Part shown: positions 16,380-25,513 of the stretch, piece by piece | Layout: each line of letters starts with the position of its first letter | Position numbering within the stretch: the stretch's first letter is position 1 | Origin: CAYWTX01 sp964461295 | GTDB taxonomy: Bacteria > Planctomycetota > Phycisphaerae > SM23-33 | Length of the DNA stretch: 35,479 nucleotides | Direction of reading: 5' to 3' | Assembly (NCBI GenBank): GCA_964461295.1 | Contig: CAYWTX010000481.1 | Span: 1 to 35,479 of the forward strand | Program-made: the position numbers and the translations under genes | Notes under the pieces: model-generated | Databases searched by the model: none | The model's input: only the letters and a program-made list of their open reading frames with translations | What the model was told of the DNA's origin: nothing

Positions 16380-18235
16380 TGCCTTTCAACAGCAGCACAA
16401 ACCTGCGGATCACCGTTCGCCCGAACGTGCTGGTGGTCATCTACAACGTGTTCGTGGACGGATGGAACTCCACGCCGCTGATTGCCGACGACCAGCAGAC
16501 CCCGTACGGCCAAGAGATCGTGGCGCGTGGCACCGGCCTCATCGAGACCGGGACGACTTGGAACGACGCAGAAGCCGTGTTGGCGCTGGGCGGAAACCGA
16601 GCCTTGCAGGTGGAGCTCGAGGAGAATGCGACCGCCGCCGACGTGTTCAACTACTTGAGCGGTCAAGACGATCTCGGTGGTCCGTTCGTCAAGATCGAAA
16701 CCACGGAGATCATCGGCAACAAGGTGGCGCTCGTCCGCTGGGAAGTGACACGCCGGACGTCCTACGTCGGGGAACAGACGGTGGTGTCGCATACGTGGCA
16801 GCAGCGCATGTCGCTGGATGGCGCGGGGCAGACCACGCTGACCATCAACGGGATGCTTCGCGTTGCCCGAAGCACGTCCGGTTCGAGCCTGACCGTGGCC
16901 ACGCCTGCAAGCTGGACCGGGCGAGCCGCCTACGCGGACCTGTTCCGGCGGGCGATCATCCCCAACGTGATCGGCGAAGGATGGCGTCGGGAGAGCCAGG
17001 ACTTTGCGATGGACGCTTCGGGCACGATGCTGACGTACACCATCGTGGACAAGCGGTACGCGCTGGACCTTCCTGACGGCGTTCGCGTCGGCGACATGGA
17101 GTTCAGCTACGAGCGGCGGATGCCGGACATCGGATTCGCCAACGTGCACTTCTCCTGCGACCTTGAGGGCGACCTGTCGCTCAAGAGCATCACGGGCACT
17201 ACGGGCAACCGCCGCCTCGTCGAGGCTGCGGTCAATCTGTCGAAGGCCCGCATCAACCTGTCCTACCAGAAGATGATCATTCAGCGCCTCCGAGTGACGG
17301 AGCGCAACATCCTGTCCGGCTTCGCCATTCGGTTCGAGCTGGACGCCCAGGTCTTGCCGGCGCCCGACGATTCCAGCACGGGCATCGTTCCGCTGGCGTA
17401 CATGATCGGCAACAAGTTCAGCGTCACGAGGACGGTGAATCGGACGCTGGATGCGTACGGACCGCTGGCCCCTTCCGATGGCGTGGACGAGACCTACGGC
17501 ATGATCCCGCACTGGCTGGAGAATGCCATCAGCGGCATGGAGCCTGCGTCATCCGGCTACCAGATGCCGTACGCGACCGTGTTCACGATCACGGGCGCGA
17601 ATGCATACGGGTCGGTGAATGTGACCGTGGTGGCTGGAGCCGAAGGCACGACCGCCATGAACAGCCTGTTCAGCGGGCGATTCCAAAGCACACAAGAGCA
17701 GCCCGGTCTTGACGGTGACGGCTACCAGACGATGGTCGGGCACAACAACTCGACCAGCAACGCGAAGTACGACAGCGGGATCGTTCGCCTGTCGCCCATG
17801 TACGTGGACGCTGCCGACGTCACGATGCAGACCCGAAAGCCGTGCGTCTATGTCAGCGAGCGCACCGAGGTGGCCCGCATGAATCAGGCGCCGCCGAAGT
17901 CCATCCGCCCGCTGCCGACGAACGCATACCTGACCGATGACAACTGGCACGTCGCGTATGGCAAGTTCGACGCCCAGGGCAACCGGATGTTCACGGGCAT
18001 CTACGAGCGCACCTATGCCATGTACGACCCCGGTACGAGCGGCGCGGGCTTCGTGACGCAGACCGCGCCGAGCGGGGCGCAGCTCCGCGCATGGGGTGCG
18101 CCGAACGGAACGATCATCCCAACGCTGGCGCCCATCGGAACCTCGGCGTCGCAATCCACGGCATCGAGCGTATTCGCGCTCGCCACCACCAACGCGGCGC
18201 GATACACCGTGCCGACCGAGACGTTCGTCACATGA
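16379..18235 (+). CDS. Large tail structural protein
   Basis: This 618-residue protein starts with an ATG overlapping the tape-measure stop. It is almost entirely beta-structured with few charged helices, no signal peptide and no enzyme motif. Repeated strand pairs such as VVIYNVFVDGW, VALVRWEVTRRTSY and INLSYQKMIIQRLRVTE suggest several immunoglobulin- or baseplate-like domains. Position after the tape measure is that of distal tail or baseplate proteins. It overlaps the following large gene by four bases, and the two are probably partners in the tail tip. No named family recognised. Confidence 0.65.
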   Translation: MPFNSSTNLRITVRPNVLVVIYNVFVDGWNSTPLIADDQQTPYGQEIVARGTGLIETGTTWNDAEAVLALGGNRALQVELEENATAADVFNYLSGQDDLGGPFVKIETTEIIGNKVALVRWEVTRRTSYVGEQTVVSHTWQQRMSLDGAGQTTLTINGMLRVARSTSGSSLTVATPASWTGRAAYADLFRRAIIPNVIGEGWRRESQDFAMDASGTMLTYTIVDKRYALDLPDGVRVGDMEFSYERRMPDIGFANVHFSCDLEGDLSLKSITGTTGNRRLVEAAVNLSKARINLSYQKMIIQRLRVTERNILSGFAIRFELDAQVLPAPDDSSTGIVPLAYMIGNKFSVTRTVNRTLDAYGPLAPSDGVDETYGMIPHWLENAISGMEPASSGYQMPYATVFTITGANAYGSVNVTVVAGAEGTTAMNSLFSGRFQSTQEQPGLDGDGYQTMVGHNNSTSNAKYDSGIVRLSPMYVDAADVTMQTRKPCVYVSERTEVARMNQAPPKSIRPLPTNAYLTDDNWHVAYGKFDAQGNRMFTGIYERTYAMYDPGTSGAGFVTQTAPSGAQLRAWGAPNGTIIPTLAPIGTSASQSTASSVFALATTNAARYTVPTETFVT

Positions 18236-20109
18236 TCTCGGCCTGGTTCACCACCTCGGAAGGGACCGTCATTCCTGCGCTGGTCCCGGAGCGCGAGATC
18301 CTCGAGATCGCGGGCATGGTTGGCTTGTCGGAGAGCGACCTGTTCTGCATCGAGATTCCCTCCGGGACCAGCCGGGAAGCCCGCGTCAAGGTGCTGGTCG
18401 ATCAGAGCAAGCTGGCGACGCTGTATGGGGGCACGAACGCCACGGCGACCTTCTGGTGGAAGGAGGCAACCAACGCCACCCCGTGCAGCATGGCCGTCTG
18501 GCTGCTGCCGCCGAAGCCCGTATGGATGGTGGCGGGCGGTGCCGGCGCGGCGATGGTCGAGGCGGTGGACGTCCGTTGGTGGTGGAGGCAGACGCAGATC
18601 AACAGCCTCAACCAGGCCGCCCTTGCCGCGCCTCTCTTCTCCTCGGACGGTCGATGGAACACGGGCGGCATCACACCGAACACGACGCCGCTGACGTTCG
18701 TCACTTCCATCCGAAGCCTGCTGGTCGGCATCGCCGGGACGTTCACCGTGCCAGCGGGGTACAACCCGAACGCCGCGCTGACCAGCCGTTTCGCCGACCA
18801 TGTCTTCACGCCCGAGTGCTCGCTGGCAATGGCGCTGGACTTCGTCCTTTCGGCCACGGGCTGGATGCTTCAGTACGACGTGCAGAACGGCATCTACACC
18901 CTGGTCGAAGTCAAGGATGACAGCACCGACCTGTCCACGTGGATGGCGAGCAACAAGCGGGCCTTCGGAGGCGGGGTCGAGGCGACGAGCGCGACCCCGG
19001 GCGGGACCGATCCGCTGATGACCCTCTGGCAGTCGGACGCGAACTACCAGAAGAACCGGATGCCCCAACAGGTGACGGTGTCGTTCCCGTACCGGAGCAT
19101 CGAGGGCAAGACCAAGTACGACAACACGACCGACTACGCGACCGGGGACGTGGAGTTCGTGACCGACCGAGAGTTCGGTTGGCAGAACACGCTGGCGACC
19201 GCCCGCACCCGGACCAACATCGGCGCTCGAGTGCTGAAGGAGCCGCGGTCGCTGGTGGCATCCCTGAACACCGCGCTGAACGCCGCCAGCCCGGGCACGA
19301 ACATCAACGGCACCTCCATGCCGAGCTGGGACTACAACACGTACGTGACCCAGGTCATGGCCCTGACCGTCAAGCGGTGCTCGGTCATCGTCGGGCAGAC
19401 GGCATGGGCGGGCTGGCCCCGCCTGCCGAACGGGTGCTACCGCAGCACCATGCTGCGCTACTCGGTCGGCGTGCGCGGCGGCGAGCTGGTGCCGTTCGCC
19501 CTGACCGTGGCCGAGCAGGACGATTGGGTCCTCGGGCCGAGCGGTCTGCCGACGAACGACCCGACGCAGCTGACATTCAGCAAGGGCTTGGCGCACGCTC
19601 GCCGGCTCGGCTCGGGGGCGATGCAGCTGGACGTGGCCCCGCCTAACACCCGGGTGTTCCCAGCGATCATCACGGGCGCCAGCGCCATCGGCGGCGAAAC
19701 GAATCCGTGGGTCTGGGAGTACACGTGGCAGGAGGTCGAGCCGAACCCGTGCCTTCAGGTGCCGCTGTCGGTTTCCCTTGCGGGCTGGGCGCGCACCGGA
19801 ACGCAGGCTCGGAACATGGTCGAGAACGGGAACGTGTATCTCGGGGTGGCAAACGTCGGAAACGTCGTAGCCCCGGGCGTGCGGCAGTCGGACTACACGA
19901 ACGCGACCATTTCTGCGCTGGCGATTTCGACGGGAACCATCGTCCACATGGTGGAGCAGTTCCCGACGGCCTACACGGGCTGCGACGATGACCCGCCGTA
20001 TGCGGCGCAGTACTGGTTCTCCATGCCGAATGCTGTCCTGTCGGAGTGCAACGAGAACGCATTCTCGAACCTGACGCTGAACGGCGGAACGTACATCGGA
20101 GGCAGCTGA
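18232..20109 (+). CDS. Large tail structural protein, baseplate/tip candidate
   Basis: This 625-residue protein starts at ATG 18232, overlapping the previous stop as ATGA. An N-terminal alpha-beta part (VIPALVPEREILEIAGMVGL, REARVKVLVDQSKLATLY) is followed by long beta-rich stretches with many Trp, and a segment LAMALDFVLSATGWMLQYDV that resembles the hub-like folds of tail-tip proteins. The C-terminal third has cysteines (YTGCDDDPP, VLSECNENAF) and ends next to the first fibre gene. The role is inferred from place and size: a distal tail hub or fibre-attachment protein. Confidence 0.62.
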   Translation: MISAWFTTSEGTVIPALVPEREILEIAGMVGLSESDLFCIEIPSGTSREARVKVLVDQSKLATLYGGTNATATFWWKEATNATPCSMAVWLLPPKPVWMVAGGAGAAMVEAVDVRWWWRQTQINSLNQAALAAPLFSSDGRWNTGGITPNTTPLTFVTSIRSLLVGIAGTFTVPAGYNPNAALTSRFADHVFTPECSLAMALDFVLSATGWMLQYDVQNGIYTLVEVKDDSTDLSTWMASNKRAFGGGVEATSATPGGTDPLMTLWQSDANYQKNRMPQQVTVSFPYRSIEGKTKYDNTTDYATGDVEFVTDREFGWQNTLATARTRTNIGARVLKEPRSLVASLNTALNAASPGTNINGTSMPSWDYNTYVTQVMALTVKRCSVIVGQTAWAGWPRLPNGCYRSTMLRYSVGVRGGELVPFALTVAEQDDWVLGPSGLPTNDPTQLTFSKGLAHARRLGSGAMQLDVAPPNTRVFPAIITGASAIGGETNPWVWEYTWQEVEPNPCLQVPLSVSLAGWARTGTQARNMVENGNVYLGVANVGNVVAPGVRQSDYTNATISALAISTGTIVHMVEQFPTAYTGCDDDPPYAAQYWFSMPNAVLSECNENAFSNLTLNGGTYIGGS

Positions 20110-21764
20110 TGACCGACACGATCATCACGAAGAACAACGGTACGAGCGGCGTCAGCCCGACGCTTGCGGAGATCACCTACGGAGAGCTTGCGGTCAACAT
20201 CGCCGACGGCATCATCTACTGCCGAACCCCGGGTGACCTGATCGTTCCCATCACGGTGGCAAACGGAGCCATCACGATGACGAAGATCAGCGCGACGGGC
20301 ACGCCGAGCGCGTCCACCTATCTGCGCGGCGACGGCACCTGGGCTACGGTCAGCGGAGGCAGCGGCACCGTTACAAGCATCACGGCCGGCACGGGCCTGA
20401 CGGGCGGAACGATCACGACCAGCGGTACGCTGGCGGTGTCTTACGGCACGACGGCTGGCACGGCTTGCGAAGGCAACGACGCTCGACTGTCGAATGCGCG
20501 CACGCCTACGGGCGCTGCTGGCGGAAGCCTTGCGGGAACCTACCCGAATCCCAGCATCGCGGCTGGAGCAATCGGCACGACGGAACTAGCGACTAATGCG
20601 GTGGCCTTTGCCAACATTGCCGCAGGTGCAGTGCAGACCGGAAGCGTTCAGGACGGCGCAATCAATTCCGACAAGCTGGCAACGAACGCCGTCACATCCG
20701 CAAAGATCGCCGCAGATGCCGTGGCGACCGTCAACATCATCGACGGTAATGTCACGGCCAACAAGCTGGCGACGAACTCCGTAACCGCCGCAAAGATTGC
20801 CGTGGACGCGGTTCAGACAGTCAACATCGCCAACAGCGCCGTGACGGTTGCCAAGATCAGCGCGACGGGAACGCCGAGCGCAACGACTTACCTGCGAGGT
20901 GATGGAGCGTGGTCTACTGTTTCAAGTGGCGGGTATACGCCAGTAATTGTTGATTTCAACGCAAGCGGGACTCATACGATTCCAAGCGGCGCAACGCTTC
21001 TGACCATTATTTGCATTGGCGGCGGCGGTGGTGGCGGTGGTGGAAACCGCAACACCACAACAACAGTCGCAAGGTTTGGCGGCGGCGGTGGCGGCGGCGG
21101 TACGTTTTCTCAAGTGACGCATTCTGTTGCGTCGCTTGGCGGATCCGGAACCGGACTGACTATTACAGTTGGTGCTGGAGGAACTTCGGGAGCCGGAGCG
21201 ATCACATCCGGTGGAAACGGCGGCGCGGGCGGATCGGGCGGTCAGACGCGAGTTGAAAAGACATCGGGAACGGTGCGGCTTTGCACCGCTGGTAACGGCA
21301 ATGGTGGAAACGGTGCAACATCGACATCAGGCGGATCGCCGGGTGGCAGTTCCTCATTCACCATGTTTACTGGCGGAACCGGAGGAACAGGCAGCAGCAG
21401 TCTTGGACAAACGGGTTCAGGAATCGTAGGACTCGGTGCGCCCGGTGGTGGTGGTGGTGGTGGCGTAACTGCATCGAACTCCGCGAATAACGGTGGAGGA
21501 GCATTCCCAAGTTCATATGGAGTGGTTGGCAGCGCAACAACATCGGGCGGCGGTATTTCTCCGGGTGGCAATGGCTCTACCGTTGGCGGTCTTGCCGGAG
21601 TCGCCGGAGGCGGCGGCGGTGGTGGTGCTGGCGGAACTGCTGCTGGTGGCAATGGCGGCAATGGAATCTATGGCGGCGGTGCTGGAGGCGGCGGCGGCGG
21701 AACTACTTCCGCTGGAAACGGTGGTGTTGGTGGGACCGGATTCGTGAGGTTGATTTTCACATGA
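20109..21764 (+). CDS. Tail fibre with polyglycine-rich tip
   Basis: Of 551 residues, the first 35 form an attachment-like head (TLAEITYGELAVNIADG). About residues 55-290 hold fibre repeats: KISATGTPSASTYLRGDGTW appears twice, with a GTGLTGGTIT unit, an ARTPTGAAGGSLAGTYPNP unit and a run of NAVTSAKIAADAV-type helical-turn repeats. From about residue 290 a strand domain leads into a glycine-dominated tip with repeated runs of six to nine Gly. Such compositions in phage adhesins (for example Salmonella phage S16 gp38) form polyglycine-II sandwiches that bind receptors; that structural reading is inferred. The tip is AT-richer than the shaft, a sign of separate exchange. ATG overlaps the upstream stop. 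Confidence 0.85.
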   Translation: MTDTIITKNNGTSGVSPTLAEITYGELAVNIADGIIYCRTPGDLIVPITVANGAITMTKISATGTPSASTYLRGDGTWATVSGGSGTVTSITAGTGLTGGTITTSGTLAVSYGTTAGTACEGNDARLSNARTPTGAAGGSLAGTYPNPSIAAGAIGTTELATNAVAFANIAAGAVQTGSVQDGAINSDKLATNAVTSAKIAADAVATVNIIDGNVTANKLATNSVTAAKIAVDAVQTVNIANSAVTVAKISATGTPSATTYLRGDGAWSTVSSGGYTPVIVDFNASGTHTIPSGATLLTIICIGGGGGGGGGNRNTTTTVARFGGGGGGGGTFSQVTHSVASLGGSGTGLTITVGAGGTSGAGAITSGGNGGAGGSGGQTRVEKTSGTVRLCTAGNGNGGNGATSTSGGSPGGSSSFTMFTGGTGGTGSSSLGQTGSGIVGLGAPGGGGGGGVTASNSANNGGGAFPSSYGVVGSATTSGGGISPGGNGSTVGGLAGVAGGGGGGGAGGTAAGGNGGNGIYGGGAGGGGGGTTSAGNGGVGGTGFVRLIFT

Positions 21765-21940
21765 GATACGCAATCATTTCCAACGGCATTGTTGAGAACG
21801 TGGCTGTCTGGGACGGCATCGAACCGTGGGACCCCGGGCTTCCCATCGTTCAACTTGTGGACAACGAATGGTGCGAGATCGGGTGCCTTTACAACGAGTC
21901 TGCGGCACCTCGCTTCTATCCTGCTCCTGCCGAGGAATAA
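21761..21940 (+). CDS. Small fibre-associated protein
   Basis: This 59-residue protein begins at an ATG overlapping the fibre stop as ATGA. It opens with MRYAIISNGIVENVAVWDG and later has EWCEIGCLYN, the pattern of short proteins encoded just downstream of phage fibres (N-terminal part of tail-fibre-assembly-like proteins). A chaperone or minor adhesin component is likely. It is short, but coupling and codon use make it credible. Confidence 0.65.
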   Translation: MRYAIISNGIVENVAVWDGIEPWDPGLPIVQLVDNEWCEIGCLYNESAAPRFYPAPAEE

Positions 21941-21944
21941 CAGC

Positions 21945-22286
21945 ATGGACCAGTGGAACGTCATCTTCAACAAGGGCGCGACCTACCAGACCACCATCAC
22001 CATGACGGGCGTGGCGGACATCGCCACGGCCACGGCGTGGCGCATGATCTTCGCGTTCCCTGACCAGGCTCCATTCCTGACGGCCAGCACGACGAACGGC
22101 CTGATCACGGCCGGCGCGACTTCGGCGCAGAAGATCGTCACGATCCCGGCCGCGACCACCGCGCTCTTTGACACGGGCAACGGGCGCTTCGACTTCGAGA
22201 TCGAATGGGCTGGCGGTCTCATCCGCCGATACGTCGCGGGCGGCAACATGCAGGTCAACCCGGCCACGGGCGAGGTGCTGCCGTGA
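21945..22286 (+). CDS. Hypothetical fibre-cluster protein
   Basis: This 113-residue beta-rich protein starts four bases after the previous gene. Alternating strands (WNVIFNKGATYQTTITM, AWRMIFAF, RFDFEIEWAGGLIRRYV) and an ending GNMQVNPATGEVLP resemble small N-terminal attachment or fibre-collar domains encoded before fibre genes. Its stop overlaps the GTG start of the second fibre. No enzymatic motif or signal sequence is visible. Confidence 0.65.
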   Translation: MDQWNVIFNKGATYQTTITMTGVADIATATAWRMIFAFPDQAPFLTASTTNGLITAGATSAQKIVTIPAATTALFDTGNGRFDFEIEWAGGLIRRYVAGGNMQVNPATGEVLP

Positions 22287-23809
22287 ACGACCCCGTCTAT
22301 ATCACGGTCACAAACTCCGGGGCCGACGTCAACATCTCGGTCAACCCTGGCATCCCTGCCGGTGGCACGACCAATCAGATCCTCCGCAAGACGGCCAACA
22401 CCGACTACGCGGTTGGCTGGACAACCCCGACAGGCGGAACGGTCACGAGCATCGTCGCTGGAACTGGCCTGACGGGGGGGACGATCACCTCGAGCGGCAC
22501 GGTTGCCGTGGACTTCGCTACCAGCGGCGGCGGGACGGCGAACCAGGCCGTCCGCGCCACGGACAGCCGCCTGTCTGATGCCCGCACGCCGACCGCGCAC
22601 GCCGCCAGCCACGAGGACGGCGGCAGCGACGAGCTGCTGCTGGCGCAGACGCAGGTCGTGAACCTGCCCACGGACCTAGCCGGAAAGGTGCCGACCACGC
22701 GCCTGATTACGGCTGGCGCGGGCCTCACGGGCGGAGGCGACCTCTCCGCGAACCGGACGCTGACGGTGGACTTCGGCACGACGGCAGGAACTGCGTGCCA
22801 GGGCAACGACGGCCGACTTTCAAACGCCCGAACCCCGACCGCGCACGGCGCGACCCACGGTAGTGCTGGCACCGACCCGATCCCGAATGGCGCACTGTCG
22901 CAGGCGCAGGTAGCGAACCTGACCACCGACCTCGCCGGCAAGGTTCCCACCACGCGAATCGTCGCAGCTGGAAGCGGCCTGACGGGCGGCGGGAACCTGT
23001 CAGCGGATCGGACGCTGACGGTGGACTTCGCACCCTCGGGTGCCGGCAGCTCCACGCAGGCGGTCATGGGGACCGACAGCCGATTGTCGAACGCCAGGAC
23101 GCCGACGACGCATGCCGCTACGCACGAGTTCGGAGGCAGCGACGAGGTGCAGCTGGAGGTTTCGCAGGTCACGAACCTGTCGCTCTACCTTGATGCCAAG
23201 GCAAACGAGACCATCGAGATCATCGCAGGCACGGGCCTGACGGGCGGCGGAACGCTCGAAGCCAACAGGACGCTGACCGTGGACTTCGCCACCAGCGGCG
23301 GCGGCACGAGCAACCAAGCGGTGCGAGCGACGGACACGCGCCTGACCAATTCCCGTACCCCGACCGGAGCGGCTGGCGGCGACCTGTCCGGCACCTACCC
23401 CAACCCGACGCTGGCAAACAGCTCGGTCACGGTGGGCAAGATCAGCGCGACGGGCACGCCCTCGGCAACGACCTTCCTGCGCGGCGACATGAGCTGGCAG
23501 ACCCCGGTGGCGACCCCGACCGGAGCGGCTGGCGGCGATCTCGCTGGCACCTACCCCAATCCGACGGTCGGCTTCAAGCCGATCAGCGGCACGGGCACGG
23601 CGCTCGGAACGTGGAAGAGCGTGACGTACGCGGCGAACACGGCGGTGGTTCTGCCGGCAGGTGGGGTCTGGGCGTACCTGAACATCCAGATCAAGAACAG
23701 CAACGACTCGTTCCAGAACATGACCGCGGACGTGGCCGCGGGAGGCAGCACGATCAGCGCAGCCTCCGCGGCGCACTATCACACGCTCCTCTGCTGGCGC
23801 ATCTCGTGA
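22283..23809 (+). CDS. Tail fibre with four GLTGGG/LTVDF repeats
   Basis: This 508-residue fibre starts at GTG 22283 overlapping the upstream stop. The unit AGxGLTGGGxLSANRTLTVDF, followed by a SRLSNARTPTAH-type stretch, recurs at about 22456, 22712, 22963 and 23224, so each repeat spans about 85 residues. This is a beta-helix-like trimeric shaft pattern. Two copies of PTGAAGGDLxGTYPNPT and one KISATGTPSATTFLRGD are shared with the first fibre gene. The last 90 residues (from about 23580) lose the repeats, have compact strands and end with HYHTLLCWRIS, and probably form the receptor-binding or trimerising tip. Confidence 0.83.
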   Translation: MNDPVYITVTNSGADVNISVNPGIPAGGTTNQILRKTANTDYAVGWTTPTGGTVTSIVAGTGLTGGTITSSGTVAVDFATSGGGTANQAVRATDSRLSDARTPTAHAASHEDGGSDELLLAQTQVVNLPTDLAGKVPTTRLITAGAGLTGGGDLSANRTLTVDFGTTAGTACQGNDGRLSNARTPTAHGATHGSAGTDPIPNGALSQAQVANLTTDLAGKVPTTRIVAAGSGLTGGGNLSADRTLTVDFAPSGAGSSTQAVMGTDSRLSNARTPTTHAATHEFGGSDEVQLEVSQVTNLSLYLDAKANETIEIIAGTGLTGGGTLEANRTLTVDFATSGGGTSNQAVRATDTRLTNSRTPTGAAGGDLSGTYPNPTLANSSVTVGKISATGTPSATTFLRGDMSWQTPVATPTGAAGGDLAGTYPNPTVGFKPISGTGTALGTWKSVTYAANTAVVLPAGGVWAYLNIQIKNSNDSFQNMTADVAAGGSTISAASAAHYHTLLCWRIS

Positions 23810-23817
23810 AGTGACCC

Positions 23818-24087
23818 ATGAACCCCGAGAAGACCTCCACCACCCGTCTGGCCCTCGAGAAGGTCCAGCTGTTCGTGACCAGCGTGACGCTGGTCGGGAT
23901 GATCGCATACGTCGGCAAGCAGCTGGCGGTCTCGGAGCAGCAGAGCAGGCTGCTCGAGGGGATCTCCACGGACATCACGGTGATCAAGGAGCGCAACGCG
24001 GACGCGAACGCGCAGATCAAGGTGCTGTCGGAGCGCGTTTCGCAGGTCGAGCGCAGGCTCGAGCGGATGGAGCAGGCGCGGCCATGA
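23818..24087 (+). CDS. Small membrane protein with coiled coil, holin- or spanin-like
   Basis: This 89-residue protein has one membrane segment (about residues 14-33, VQLFVTSVTLVGMIAYVG) and then a long heptad-rich helix (about 38-86, with IKVLSERVSQVERRLERM). It is encoded after the fibres and overlaps the next gene by four bases. Small proteins of this layout occur in lysis cassettes, but the order of membrane helix then coiled coil also fits other virion or superinfection proteins. Lysis function is inferred from position only. Confidence 0.6.
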   Translation: MNPEKTSTTRLALEKVQLFVTSVTLVGMIAYVGKQLAVSEQQSRLLEGISTDITVIKERNADANAQIKVLSERVSQVERRLERMEQARP

Positions 24088-24602
24088 TCCGGTGGCTTGC
24101 GACCGTCCTGCTCACGCTGGCGGCCGCAGGATGCAGCCCCTCGGCGGAGATCGCCATGCGGGCGAACCGCATCGCTGACCGCGCCCGGGAGGACGCGGCG
24201 GCCTGGACCCGTGCGGAGACGGCGCACCCGGACCTGCGCGGCGAGGCCGACGCCGGGCGCAAGCGGGCGGACGCCGACATCAAGGACGCCTTCGGAGTGA
24301 CGGTGGCCCTGACTGGGGTGGAGGACCAAGTGCCGTGGTGGGCAAGCCTGCTCGGCTGGCTCGCGGCGGCCGTCGGCGCCGTCTGCGTCGTGGTCATCCT
24401 GTGGCAGACCGGGCTTGGCACGGCGATCCGCGTGGCAATAGGGTGGCTGCCCCGGCGCAAGGTGCAGGAGGCCGACCTCGCGGTCGCCATGCTCGACGGG
24501 GACAAGGCCGAGGGACCGCGGGAGTTCGTGGCGGCAAAGCGGGCGGCCGACCCCGTGTTCGACGCCTGCTTCCGCAAGGCGCAGGAGAAGGGGAAGCCAT
24601 GA
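24084..24602 (+). CDS. Putative lipoprotein with a membrane helix
   Basis: This 172-residue protein begins with a signal peptide and lipobox (TLAAAGCS, Cys17). A charged helical stretch follows (about 20-70), then a membrane segment (about 86-107, LLGWLAAAVGAVCVVVILW) and a basic cytoplasmic-like C-terminus. A lipid anchor plus a second membrane span is compatible with an envelope-spanning lysis or exclusion factor, but no family is recognised. The start overlaps the upstream stop (ATGA) and the stop overlaps the metallophosphoesterase start. Confidence 0.65.
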   Translation: MIRWLATVLLTLAAAGCSPSAEIAMRANRIADRAREDAAAWTRAETAHPDLRGEADAGRKRADADIKDAFGVTVALTGVEDQVPWWASLLGWLAAAVGAVCVVVILWQTGLGTAIRVAIGWLPRRKVQEADLAVAMLDGDKAEGPREFVAAKRAADPVFDACFRKAQEKGKP

Positions 24603-25504
24603 AGAACTTCCGGGTGATTTCGCACGCCCGCAACGTGCATACGGTCGAGCTGCTGGGCGGCAGCAAAACCGACGAGTGGAGCTTCTTGCTTCGAGGGGAC
24701 GCTCACCATGACAACCCACACAGCCTGCACGATTTAGAGCGCAAGCACCTCGAGGAGTGCAGGGCCGCTGGCGGGGGCTGGATCGACGTGGGCGACCTCT
24801 TCTGCGCCATGCAGGGCAAGTACGACCCGCGCCGGGCGCGGCAGTCTGTGCGCGACGAGGACGCGATGGCGGCCGACTACCTTGACTCGCTGGTGCGGAA
24901 CGCGGCCACGTTCTACAACCCCTACGCCGAGAACTGCGTCCTGATTGGCCGCGGCAACCACGAAACGGCCATCTTGAAGAACTGCGAGACCGACCTGACC
25001 GAGCGGCTCTGCGAGCGCATGAGCCAAGCGACCGGACACAAAGTGCACTCGGGCGGCTACGGTGGCTGGATCAGGTTCGTCGCCAAGTGCCACCAGCAAC
25101 AGTACACCCTGCTGCTCAAGTACTTCCACGGCTCGGGCGGCGCGGCCCTGATGTCGTTCGACACCCTCAAGGTGCGCCGGGCGGCCGCCGTGACCCCTGA
25201 CGCCGACGTGGTCGTGAGCGGGCACGTGCACAAGCAGTGGGTGATGCCGCTGGCCCGGGAGCGCCTAATCCTGAACAAGGAAGGCGCCCGGGTGGTTTCC
25301 GACGTGCAGTGGCACGTCCGGACGGGGACCTACAAGGACGAGTTCGATGACGGCTTTGCAGGGTTCCACGTGGAACAGGGGCGCACCCCAGAGATGATGG
25401 GAGCGGTCTGGATGAAGCTGCACTTCCGGTCTAGGCGGGTGCAGAACGAGGGGCGAAAGAACAGTCTCTACGAGCTGGTGCCGGAGTTCCGGCTTGCACA
25501 CTAG
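24599..25504 (+). CDS. Metallophosphoesterase (calcineurin-like fold)
   Basis: This 301-residue enzyme carries all the metal-binding motifs of the superfamily in order: GDAHHD (D34, H36), DVGD (D66), GRGNHE (N120, H121), a histidine in KYFHGSG (H177), and SGHVHK (H209, H211). These residues bind two metals and hydrolyse phosphomonoesters or diesters, in DNA repair nucleases among others. The substrate is not evident. There is no SbcD-like capping domain of usual length and no partner ATPase beside it. Location among late genes, coupled to membrane-protein genes, is unexpected for a repair nuclease. The family call is firm, the role is not. Confidence 0.85.
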   Translation: MKNFRVISHARNVHTVELLGGSKTDEWSFLLRGDAHHDNPHSLHDLERKHLEECRAAGGGWIDVGDLFCAMQGKYDPRRARQSVRDEDAMAADYLDSLVRNAATFYNPYAENCVLIGRGNHETAILKNCETDLTERLCERMSQATGHKVHSGGYGGWIRFVAKCHQQQYTLLLKYFHGSGGAALMSFDTLKVRRAAAVTPDADVVVSGHVHKQWVMPLARERLILNKEGARVVSDVQWHVRTGTYKDEFDDGFAGFHVEQGRTPEMMGAVWMKLHFRSRRVQNEGRKNSLYELVPEFRLAH

Positions 25505-25513
25505 GAGGCGACC

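Larger units (their letters stand above)
20281..23540 (+). repeat. Repeat units shared by the two tail-fibre genes
   Basis: The KISATGTPSATTYLRGDG unit is encoded near 20281, 20851 and 23441. The TPTGAAGGxLxGTYPNP unit is encoded near 20506, 23357 and 23513. The last two copies share a 26-bp identical stretch at 23357-23382 and 23513-23538. The GTGLTGG unit occurs once in the first gene (near 20385) and four times in the second. The units are coding, so no separate mobile element is implied. Confidence 0.8.

Noticed and set aside
15020..17512. Long minus-strand open frame of 830 codons
   Set aside because: It lies opposite confirmed rightward tail genes, is Arg/Pro/Ser/Ala-rich without domains, and results from codon bias in GC-rich DNA.
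18013..19947. Minus-strand open frame of 644 codons
   Set aside because: Antisense to the large tail-tip gene, with low-quality composition and no domain.
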